IMG/VR virus record: IMGVR_UViG_3300007229_000124
Location: 1-20,787 of that record
DNA from: a virus
Length of the DNA: 20,787 nucleotides
Strand: one strand, 5' to 3'
A program made the position numbers and the translations under genes. Numbering within the stretch: the stretch's first letter is position 1; each line of letters opens with the position of its first letter. The notes beneath the pieces were generated by a model. It saw only the letters and a list, made by a program, of their open reading frames with translations, made no database searches and was not told the origin of the DNA. Positions 6,627-15,000 of the stretch are shown here, piece after piece.

Positions 6627-7769
6627 ATGTCAGAAGAAGTAAAACAAGAGGGGGATTTTAAAATTAAAAAGAAACCTTCTATGAAAAAACTGGTTAAAAA
6701 ACCAGAGGTAACTAAGGTAGATTTATCTGCTAAAAAAGAAGCAGAGCCCGATGTTATTAAAGTTGAAATAAAATCAGAAGATGAAGTTCAAGAGCAAGTT
6801 GAAGATGTGGTTGAAGAGGTAGTGTCAAATGATAATATCGAGGATACGACTACAGACGATGACGTACAAGTGCTTCAAGAAATAACAGACGAAGAAGAAG
6901 AGGTGGTAGCTGATACTGTTGAAGAGTCAGTGGAAACTAAAAAGCTTTTACCTGAAAACATAGAGAAACTTGTTTCTTTTATGGATGATACAGGTGGTAA
7001 CATCGAAGACTATGTTAGATTAAATGCTAACTACGATGACATCGATAGTAAGACTTTGTTAAAAGAATATTACAGAAAAAATAAACCTCATTTAGACGAG
7101 GAAGAAATAGCCTTTATACTGGAAGATAAATTCGAATATGACGAAGATATTGACGAGGAAAGAGAAATACGTAAGAAAAAGCTTGCGTTTAAAGAAGAAG
7201 TTGCAGAAGCCAAAGGCTTTTTGAAAGACTTGAAGAGTAAATACTACGACGAGATTAAGTTAAGACCGGGCGTAACTCAAGAGCAGAAAAAAGCTGTAGA
7301 CTTCTTTAACCGATATAATGAAGAGAAGCAGATAGCTAATGACAAGTTACAAAGGTTTCAAAAAGGTACATCTGAATTACTTAACGATGATTTCAAAGGT
7401 TTTGATTTTAATGTCGGAGAGAAAAAATTTAGGTATAACATTAGCAACCCTAGTAAAACAGCCAAAGAACAATCTAGTATATCAAACTTTGTTGGGAAGT
7501 TCCTAGACAAAAAAGGTGAGGTATCAGATCAGAAAGGTTACCATAAAGCTTTGTATGCCGCTTCAAATGTAGACAAGATTGCAAACCATTTTTACGAACA
7601 AGGTAAGGCTGACGCTATAAAGGATGTTGTCAGTAGTTCTAAGAACATATCTGATAAGCCTAGACAAGCAGCAAGCGACAGTGTTTTTATTAATGGCCTA
7701 AGAGTTAAGTCTATAAATGGAGTAGATTCTTCAAAACTTAAAATTAAAAAATCACAATTTAACAATTAA
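6627..7769 (+). CDS. Putative scaffolding protein, highly acidic
   Basis: This 380-residue protein lies between the portal and coat genes, the usual place for a head scaffold. Residues 10-30 are basic (FKIKKKPSMKKLVKK). Residues 40-105 are extremely acidic and probably disordered (runs such as TDEEEEVVADTVEE). About 105-250 is charged and helical, with likely coiled coil at 175-250. The C-terminus is again basic (KLKIKKSQFNN, 370-380). Scaffolds are typically charged, helical proteins that touch the coat through a basic end, and that fits here. No protease motif is evident. Lys-Ile-Lys-Lys occurs at both termini, which could be paired binding sites. Family identity is inferred from composition and position rather than a recognised domain. 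An alternative is another internal head protein. Confidence 0.6.
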   Translation: MSEEVKQEGDFKIKKKPSMKKLVKKPEVTKVDLSAKKEAEPDVIKVEIKSEDEVQEQVEDVVEEVVSNDNIEDTTTDDDVQVLQEITDEEEEVVADTVEESVETKKLLPENIEKLVSFMDDTGGNIEDYVRLNANYDDIDSKTLLKEYYRKNKPHLDEEEIAFILEDKFEYDEDIDEEREIRKKKLAFKEEVAEAKGFLKDLKSKYYDEIKLRPGVTQEQKKAVDFFNRYNEEKQIANDKLQRFQKGTSELLNDDFKGFDFNVGEKKFRYNISNPSKTAKEQSSISNFVGKFLDKKGEVSDQKGYHKALYAASNVDKIANHFYEQGKADAIKDVVSSSKNISDKPRQAASDSVFINGLRVKSINGVDSSKLKIKKSQFNN

Positions 7770-7780
7770 AAACTAAAAAA

Positions 7781-9232
7781 ATGGGACAATTTATTCCTAA
7801 TGCTGCTGATCCACTTGGTCAGTTTAGCATTACACCTATGCCAAAAAAAATGGCATTAGAATCAAATTATTTAAGCTTTACTGACGGAACAAATGACTTT
7901 GCTCAACAGTATTTGCCAGAAATTTATGAGGCTGAAGTAGAGCGATACGGAAACAGAACTTTATCTGGATTCTTACGTATGGTTGGAGCTGAAATGCCAA
8001 TGACTTCTGATCAAGTTGTTTGGTCAGAACAAGAAAGACTACACATTGGATATGAAAGTTCTACAGCTGGTACAGTAACTGTTTCAGGTGCAGCAACAGC
8101 TGGTGGGTCAACTATTACCTTTGCTGGTACAGCATTAAACAATGGAACTCATGCAATACGCATAGGTAATACCGTAGTTGTCACTGATCCTGCTACAGAC
8201 ATTACACTTAAGTGTTATGTATTGGGTATTACTGATACAACTATTACTGTTAAGTCATACACTACAGCTACTTTAACTACTATCGGAAACGTTGTTGTTA
8301 ACTTATTTGTTTATGGCTCTGAGTTTGGTAAAGGAACGCTTGGTATGGTAGGTTCGCTTGACGCTCAATTTAAGCAATTTGATAACAAACCTATTATAAT
8401 CAAAGACAACTATGAGATCAATGGATCTGATACTGCTCAAATTGGTTGGGTTGAAGTTGCTACTGAAGATGGAACAAATGGATACTTATGGTATCTAAAG
8501 TCTGAAGGCGAAACTAGACTACGTTTTCAAGATTACTTAGAAATGGCAGTCGTTGAAGGAGAGAAAAAAGCTGCTACATCTACTGTATCAGTCGATGGTA
8601 CTCAAGGTCTATTCTCTGCTATTGAAGAGCGAGGCAATGTATACCAAAACTACGCAAGTGGTGCAGGTGTTGGCGGAGCTGGAACTAGAAGCGCATTAAG
8701 TGATTTCGATCTTATTCTTCAAAATCTTGATAAGCAAGGAGCTATTGAAGAGAACATGTTGTTCTTGAACAGATCTACTGCTTTGGATTTTGATGATATG
8801 TTAGCTGCTCAGAACTCTTATGGTGCTGGCGGTACTTCTTACGGAGTATTTGAAAACTCTGAAGAAATGGCATTGAACTTAGGTTTTGCTGGTTTCCGTA
8901 GAGGTTCTTATGATTTCTACAAAACTGACTGGAAATATCTAAATGATGCTACTACCAGAGGTTTAGTTGATAACATTAAAGGAGTATTAGTTCCTGCTGG
9001 AACAAGTACTGTTTATGATCAAATGTTAGGTACTAACATCCGTCGTCCATTCTTACACGTACGTTACAGAGCTTCTGAAGCTGATGATCGTAGAATGAAG
9101 TCTTGGATTACTGGATCTGTTGGAGGTGCTCAAACTTCTAGCTTAGATGCTATGACTGTTAACTTTTTATCTGAAAGATGTTTAGTTACTCAGGCTGCTA
9201 ACAATTTTGTATTGTTCACTGGAGCTGCATAA
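7781..9232 (+). CDS. Major capsid protein, HK97 fold
   Basis: This 483-residue protein should form the icosahedral shell. The N-terminal arm (1-40) leads to YLPEIYEAEVERYGNR (44-59) and LSGFLRMVGAEMP (61-73), followed by SDQVVWSEQERLHIGY (76-91). I recognise this signature from crAss-like and allied podovirus coat proteins. Residues about 95-180 are a Thr/Val/Gly-rich beta segment that fits an insertion in the E-loop. The P and A domains follow, with DADDRRM-type C-terminal strands around 425-450. Codon use differs from the neighbours: about half of the 20 Arg codons are CGN, with AGA making up the rest, and T/C-ending codons are frequent, as expected for the most abundant product. A strong terminator follows 16 bases after the stop. 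The start lies behind an A-rich leader, AAAACTAAAAAA. Confidence 0.92.
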   Translation: MGQFIPNAADPLGQFSITPMPKKMALESNYLSFTDGTNDFAQQYLPEIYEAEVERYGNRTLSGFLRMVGAEMPMTSDQVVWSEQERLHIGYESSTAGTVTVSGAATAGGSTITFAGTALNNGTHAIRIGNTVVVTDPATDITLKCYVLGITDTTITVKSYTTATLTTIGNVVVNLFVYGSEFGKGTLGMVGSLDAQFKQFDNKPIIIKDNYEINGSDTAQIGWVEVATEDGTNGYLWYLKSEGETRLRFQDYLEMAVVEGEKKAATSTVSVDGTQGLFSAIEERGNVYQNYASGAGVGGAGTRSALSDFDLILQNLDKQGAIEENMLFLNRSTALDFDDMLAAQNSYGAGGTSYGVFENSEEMALNLGFAGFRRGSYDFYKTDWKYLNDATTRGLVDNIKGVLVPAGTSTVYDQMLGTNIRRPFLHVRYRASEADDRRMKSWITGSVGGAQTSSLDAMTVNFLSERCLVTQAANNFVLFTGAA

Positions 9233-9248
9233 GCATTATTATTATAAG

Positions 9249-9290
9249 AAACTTGAGGTCGTAATGTGCGGCCTCAAGTTTTCTTTTTTT
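9249..9290 (+). terminator. Rho-independent terminator after the capsid gene
   Basis: The left arm 9249-9261 (AAACTTGAGGTCG) pairs with the right arm 9269-9281 (CGGCCTCAAGTTT). The 13-base-pair stem has a single T-G wobble and a seven-base loop, TAATGTG. A T-rich tract follows (TTCTTTTTTT to 9290). Stem and U-tract are both strong, and the position directly after the coat gene is typical for limiting or stabilising a highly expressed message. Confidence 0.92.
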
Positions 9291-9311
9291 TATTAAATTT
9301 TATTTTATATT

Positions 9312-10073
9312 ATGAAAACAAAAGAAAAACAACAAGTTAAATGGGAGATTAAAGATAGAATGTATTATCTTAACAATGACAAATCCCCGCTAACATTTAC
9401 ATTAGCATCAAAGCACTCTCAATTATTTCCACTTCTCTATTTCGATGAGGAGTTAAGTTACGAAAGAGAATTAAGATATGCTACTAATCAAATATCTCCA
9501 TTTGTAGATAAACAAGAAGGTGCAGTAACATTAGCACATATTGTTTTTAGAGACGGAGTATTAATGGTTCCTAAAGAAAAACAAAACCTTCAAAAGCTTC
9601 TATCTTTATACCACCCACAAAGATCTAATACATATTTAGAACAAGATGAGGTTGCTAACGCTATAGATGAGCTAGAAGATATAGAGCTTGAAGTAGAAGC
9701 GCTAAACTTAGCTATGACATTAGAAGTTGATCACGCTGAAGCTATAGTTAGAACTGAGTTAGGTAGTGCGGTATCTAAGATGACAACTAAAGAGTTAAGA
9801 AGAGACCTTATGTTGTTAGCTAAAAATAACCCAGCGTTATTCATAAGCTTAGCTAAAGATGAGAATGTAGAACTTAGAAGTTTTGGCATTAGAGCTGCTG
9901 AAGCAGGTATTATTAGCTTATCACAAGATCAAAAAACGTTTAAATGGGCAACGAATGGTAAAAAACTAATGACAGTTCCATTTGATGAACATCCATACTC
10001 TGCATTAGCTAGTTGGTTTAAGACTGATGAAGGAATGCTAGTATACAAAAGTATAGAGAAAAAGTTCTCTTAA
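9312..10073 (+). CDS. Conserved phage protein downstream of capsid, unknown function
   Basis: This 253-residue protein is one I associate with other Bacteroidetes phages, but it has no assigned function. The N-terminal half (about 28-110) has the pattern LLYFDEELSYERELRYATNQISPF (41-64), then AHIVFRDGVLMVPK (75-88) and a Leu-rich helix ending in LSLYHP. A short acidic helix follows (112-133), then a helical SAP-like or bundle segment MTTKELRRDLMLLAKNNP (157-174). A compact C-terminal domain (about 195-253) contains KKLMTVPFDEHPYSALASWFKTDEG (217-241). No membrane segment or signal peptide is present. The gene lies between two intrinsic terminators, only 21 bases after the first. A head-accessory or late regulatory role is possible. 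The start ATG follows TTTATATT with no Shine-Dalgarno sequence. Confidence 0.75.
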   Translation: MKTKEKQQVKWEIKDRMYYLNNDKSPLTFTLASKHSQLFPLLYFDEELSYERELRYATNQISPFVDKQEGAVTLAHIVFRDGVLMVPKEKQNLQKLLSLYHPQRSNTYLEQDEVANAIDELEDIELEVEALNLAMTLEVDHAEAIVRTELGSAVSKMTTKELRRDLMLLAKNNPALFISLAKDENVELRSFGIRAAEAGIISLSQDQKTFKWATNGKKLMTVPFDEHPYSALASWFKTDEGMLVYKSIEKKFS

Positions 10074-10097
10074 CATGTAACTATAATTTATGACTTT

Positions 10098-10127
10098 AGG
10101 TCACTCCTTTCCGGGGTGGCCTTTTGT
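10098..10127 (+). terminator. Rho-independent terminator, second in series
   Basis: The left arm 10098-10107 (AGGTCACTCC) pairs with the right arm 10113-10122 (GGGGTGGCCT). The ten-base-pair stem has two G-T wobbles and a five-base loop, TTTCC. The following tract is short and imperfect (TTTGTTGT), so termination is probably incomplete. It sits 24 bases after the stop of the 253-residue gene and ends 23 bases before the next ATG. Confidence 0.8.
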
Positions 10128-10150
10128 TGTAATTAAAATAAAATATTAAT

Positions 10151-10882
10151 ATGGCAATAAATGTAAATACAGTATATAAGACTGTGTTATTAATACTTAA
10201 CAAAGAACAAAGGGGTTACGTTACTCCAGATGAGTTTAATAAAATTGCCGCACAAGTTCAGTTAGAAACATTTGAACAATATGGCGAAGACTTAAATCAG
10301 CAACTACGTGTACCTCAAACAGATACAGACTATGCAGATAGAGTCGCTGCTGTTGACGAACACCTTTCTATATTTAAAACATCAGGCGTTGCAACATTTG
10401 TACCTGCGGCTGGAACAGTACCGGCTCATTTTTCTTTGCCTACTACTGATATTTATGGTAACACCGTAGATCTTTACAGACTAGGCGTCGTTAACTATAA
10501 AGAAGAAGTCGAACTCCAAAGACTTCAAAGAATGGATTTTTATAATATTCAAAAATCTCCATTAACCAAATCAACAGAATCATTTCCAACATACTTACTT
10601 GAGAGCGATAGAATATTTGTAAAGCCAAGTACTATTATTTCTAGTGTAAACTGTGACTTCTTGAGAAAACCTATTGATCCAATATGGGCATTTACAGTTG
10701 GCGCCGTTGGTCAATACTTATATGATTCGGTTAACTCAATCGACATAGAGCTAGATGTATCAGAACAAACAAGTTTTATACTAAAGACATTGTTTTACTT
10801 CGGTGTAGTTGTAAAAGATCCACAAATCATTCAAGTTGCTGCCACTCAAATGCAGCAAGAAGAAAACAACAAAAAAAGCTAA
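10151..10882 (+). CDS. Head-tail connector / ring protein (first)
   Basis: This 243-residue protein is the first of the neck genes. The N-terminus VNTVYKTVLLILNKEQRGYVTPDEFNKIA (about 5-33) and the following helix QVQLETFEQYGEDLNQQL (35-52) are a pattern I recognise from structural proteins of Bacteroidetes podoviruses. The middle (75-170) is beta-rich and includes VPAHFSLPTTD and FPTYLLESDRIFVKPS. The C-terminal 50 residues are helical and end in a charged tail. In crAss-like virions, proteins of this size encoded between the coat and the giant tail protein form rings under the portal, and that is the inferred role. The gene lies 23 bases after a leaky terminator. No Shine-Dalgarno sequence precedes the ATG. 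Confidence 0.7.
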   Translation: MAINVNTVYKTVLLILNKEQRGYVTPDEFNKIAAQVQLETFEQYGEDLNQQLRVPQTDTDYADRVAAVDEHLSIFKTSGVATFVPAAGTVPAHFSLPTTDIYGNTVDLYRLGVVNYKEEVELQRLQRMDFYNIQKSPLTKSTESFPTYLLESDRIFVKPSTIISSVNCDFLRKPIDPIWAFTVGAVGQYLYDSVNSIDIELDVSEQTSFILKTLFYFGVVVKDPQIIQVAATQMQQEENNKKS

Positions 10883-10888
10883 TAAGAT

Positions 10889-11170
10889 ATGCCAAATCCA
10901 AATGGTGGTTTAATAACCCAAACAAACGCACAATATTATTCTGGACAACAGGCTTTTATTGGTAATGCTATAACGGTTGACTTTACTTGTACATTCACCG
11001 TTAATCTAGTTGCTGCAATACCTAATGTATCAAATACCAATTTTTCAGTAACTGTAGGTGGAGTTGTTGTGACGAATTACACATTATTAGCTACACCTAA
11101 TAATACTATAAGGTTTGCCGCTGCACCTGCTTTAGGTGCTACTATTGTAGTTTCATTAAATACCACAGCG
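10889..11170 (+). other. Tail-fibre-type beta module at the start of the ring protein
   Basis: Codons 1-94 of the ring protein encode a Thr/Val/Asn-rich stretch. Its strand order and the sequence FSVTVGGVVVTNYTLL...NTIRFAAAPALGATIVVSL follow the 'vNGv..t.ytv...tI.F..aP..Ga.I.v' pattern repeated in phage tail fibres. It is separable from the helical adaptor core and probably projects outward as a decoration or binding domain. The fold is inferred from sequence pattern only. Confidence 0.55.
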
Positions 11171-12058
11171 CTAAAACAGAACTACGGTAGCTATCAATAC
11201 ACAAGCTTAAATGACGTTATAAATAATTTCATTGTAGCGTATGTTGGAGCTGGTAAATTAATACCTAGCGTTAAAAGAACTGATGTTATATTTCACGCTA
11301 AGCGTGGTATGCAAGAATTTAGCTATGATACACTAAGAGCTGTTAAATCACAAGAGCTTACTATGTCACCTAGCTTAACCGCTATCATGCCTCAAGACTA
11401 TGTGAACTACGTTAGAGTATCTTACATAGATGGACTAGGTGTAAAAAGAATTATATACCCAAACAATAACCTAACTATAAATCCAGCGGAGGCGCTTATA
11501 CAGGACGATCAAGGTGTGCCGACTCAAGATGTAACTGGTGAAAATATAGAAAGCGATCCACCAAAAACTGTAGAAAGATGGAGAGCTGCTGATCAATCAA
11601 GAATAACTGGATTATTTAGTAGCAATCAACTTAATAACGGTGTTGATGTTAACAGCTACCTTGATAATAATTTATACTGGGGTGGTATGAATGGACAAAG
11701 ATATGGTGAGCAACCAGAGCTAACTCAAAGAAACGGATGGTTCGGTATAGACGAAGCTAGAGGGGTATTTACTTTTTCTAGCAATCTAAAGGACGTCCTG
11801 ATCACCATAGAATACATCTCTGATGGTTTAGCATATGATTTGGATACTAGAGTCCCTAAGATGATAGAAGAGGCTATGTATGCACATATAGGCCATGCAA
11901 TAATAGCTAGTAGAATAAACCAACCTGAATATGTTGTAAGTAGACTTAAAAGAGAAAGAAGTGCTAAGCTTAGAAATGCTAAGATAAGGTTGTCTAACAT
12001 AAAAATTGAAGAAATATCTCAGGTTATGAGAGGTAAGTCTAAATGGATAAAATCTTAA
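10889..12058 (+). CDS. Head-tail ring/adaptor protein with an N-terminal beta module
   Basis: This 389-residue protein has two parts. Residues about 15-94 form a beta-sandwich-like module: a Tyr/Gly start, TVDFTCTFTV, TNFSVTVGGVVVTNYTLL, NTIRFAAAP and ATIVVSLNTT. This is the pattern seen in many phage tail-fibre and adhesin modules. Residues about 98-389 look like the real adaptor: SLNDVINNFIVAYVGAGKLIPSV (106-128), FHAKRGMQEFSYDTLRAVKSQEL (135-157), a beta region with RNGWFGIDEARGVFTF (281-296) and helices to a very basic C-terminus (350-389). P22 gp4-like/crAss ring proteins have this helical shape. It starts six bases after the previous stop and ends three bases before the muzzle gene, so the neck genes form one operon. 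Confidence 0.72.
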   Translation: MPNPNGGLITQTNAQYYSGQQAFIGNAITVDFTCTFTVNLVAAIPNVSNTNFSVTVGGVVVTNYTLLATPNNTIRFAAAPALGATIVVSLNTTALKQNYGSYQYTSLNDVINNFIVAYVGAGKLIPSVKRTDVIFHAKRGMQEFSYDTLRAVKSQELTMSPSLTAIMPQDYVNYVRVSYIDGLGVKRIIYPNNNLTINPAEALIQDDQGVPTQDVTGENIESDPPKTVERWRAADQSRITGLFSSNQLNNGVDVNSYLDNNLYWGGMNGQRYGEQPELTQRNGWFGIDEARGVFTFSSNLKDVLITIEYISDGLAYDLDTRVPKMIEEAMYAHIGHAIIASRINQPEYVVSRLKRERSAKLRNAKIRLSNIKIEEISQVMRGKSKWIKS

Positions 12059-12061
12059 TAT

Positions 12062-15000
12062 ATGGCAGAGGTTAAGAATACTTTTATAGGGGGTAAGATG
12101 AATAAGGATCTTAACCCTAGATTAGTTTCAAATAGAGAATACATAGATGCAAGAAATGCATCAGTGATGAACTCTGAGGATGACAACTCAGGAGTCTTAC
12201 AGAATGTACATGGTAATATAACTTTGACTGACTTCGGTCTAACAGATGTTGGTCTTGATATAATAGGGTTTTACGTAGATACTATTAATAATAGGTTGTT
12301 TGCATTTATAACTAATTGGAATGATACATCTACTGATAGACTGTCTAACTTTGCACCAGCAACGTCTAGTCATTATATATATGTATACAATAACAATACG
12401 AACACTTATAGCAAGTTAGTTGAGGGTAATTTTTTAAATTTCTCAAAAGCAAGTCCTGTATTAGGTATAAATCTACTAGAAGACTTATTGTTTTTCACTG
12501 ACAATAGAAACCAACCAAGAAAGATAAACGTAACCACAGCTACTGCAGATGCTACTTACTACTCTAAAGAAGAGCACATTTCTGTAGCAAAGTATTACCC
12601 ATTTAACGCACCTGTGTTTTCAAAGTACAAAACAAACAGAGGTTTGATTGTTGGCTCACAGCTAATGATAACATCAAACATGAGCGTTACTTACCAAGTA
12701 ACCCCGCAAACATTCACTAATATAGATGGTAAAGGAGCTAGCATAGAGATTACAACTGGATTTCCTTTATCAACACCAGCTATAATTTTAACTGCAGTTG
12801 TTACTGTTGCTGGCGCTGGTAATTACTCAGCAGGTGATGTTATAACTTTAAACAACGTAAATGGAGCTGCGGATCCACAAGATTCTTTTTCTTTTCAAAT
12901 TCTTTCAGAAAACATAGAGCAAGATCCTACTATGGAAGATGTTGTAAGTGAATACTTACCTTACACAGCACAAGCATCAGCATCAGCATCAACTAGTGCA
13001 AATATAGTATTAGCAGATGTTACAGGATCTATAACCTCTAGTATGCTTGTAGAGGGAGATGGTATACCAAGCGACACCACTGTTGTCAGTTTTTCTAATC
13101 CAAACTTAGTAGTTAGTCAATCTGTTAATGTCGCTGCAGCAGCTAACCTACAGTTTAGTCTACAAAATCCAGACTTTTCTACTACTTTTAGTGGTGATGT
13201 AGATTTTACGAAAGATAAGTTTATAAGGTTTGCTTATAGGTTCAAGTATGATGACGATGAGTATTCTATAATATCGCCGTTCTCTCAACCAGCTTTTATA
13301 CCTAAGCAAGATGGTTATTTCTTAGGTCAAAACCCTAATAGTTATTTAGCTGAAGGTAAGTCAGATGAGATAGACGCGTTTAAGAGCTCTATAATTTCTT
13401 TTTTCGAGAACAAAGTTAACAAGGCAGTGGTAACTATAGACTTACCTAATGGTATCAACACTGTGGGTGATTTAATTACAGGATTAAAAGTAAAAGAAGT
13501 AGATATAATATATAAAGAATCTGATGCATTGTCATTAAAAGTATTAGATACACTAACTTCGGTACAGCTAAACACTTCAGAGATACAGTTAGCTTACACG
13601 TATAATTCTCAAGCACCAATTAAAACATTACCTAGCAATGAGTTAAGTAGAGTTTCAGACAAAGTGCCTATAAGAGCTAAGTCACAGGAGATAGCCTCTA
13701 ACCGAGTTATATATGGTAACTATTTAGTTAGATTTAAAAGACGATCAAACATAGATTTTACTTTACTTCAAAGTGAAAAATATGCCTTAGGTGTAAATAA
13801 CTCTATAAACCAGCAACAATATCCAAACCATAACTGCAAGCAGAACAGATCGTATAAGGTTGGTATAGTTTTGTGCGATGTATTCGGAAGGCAGTCAGAC
13901 GTTATAACGGCGCCTGGTGCGTCCACTATATATAACAAGTACTTTACTGGTACTCAAATATCAGCAACAGACACTTACTTAGGTAATTCCTTAAAAGTTG
14001 AATTCAATGAGGCTATAACTTCTGATATAGCTGCTGGCGAGATAGGATTATATAGCGCCACAAACCCATTAGGTTGGTATAGCTATAAAGTAGTTGTTCA
14101 GCAGAAAGGTCAAGATTACTACAATGTATTTCTACCTACAATATTAAACAACACACCGCAAAGTGAGTTTGCTGTAAACATAACGACCAATCAAACTGAT
14201 TTTGTTGACGGTACATATACAGGTGAAGTATCTGTAACTACAGGATACACCACAGACAGCGCTGATGGCAATAATATGATCATTACCATTATTGTTTCTG
14301 GTAACACAGTTACTAAGGTTACTGTAGACCAATCTGGCACTAGATATAGAACAGGTGATCAGATATTTGTGACTGGTAATGGCGGTGTTCTTGGTGGAAG
14401 CAGTGGTAACTTACTATTAACATTGAGCACATCTTCCATAACAGATACTAAAGACTTATCATTTATAACACTACTAGGTGACAATATAAATAAAGTTCCA
14501 AGAGACTTAAACGAAGTAGGACCACTACAAGTACAGTTTAATAGTTCTCTTAATATCTTTCCTAGAGTACACAATACTGACTACGATACTGTAGTAGGTA
14601 CTAATAAGCAGTACTTAACTGCTAAGACACCTGATAAAGTTGTTCTAATAGGCCAAAGAGATGATTTAGGTTTAGATAAGTCAATAGAAGGTCAAGTATA
14701 TAATACCTCTCCATTCTTTGGTATGCCAAATGTACCAACTACATCTAATTCAAACAAAGGTTCTAACTATTTAATAGGTCAAGTGGCAACTCAAGACACT
14801 GTTGGTGCTATTGGTGGTTTTACTAGTCCAAATGTAAGCTACGAAAGAACAAGACTGAATGTGTATGAGACAGAGCCAGTATTTTCTAACATAGATATAT
14901 TCTATGAGTCAGGTACTAATGGTGTCATAAGTGAATTAAATAACTTTATAAATAGAGGTAATGGTAGCACAATTAATCCTGCGCTAATCAAATCATTAAC

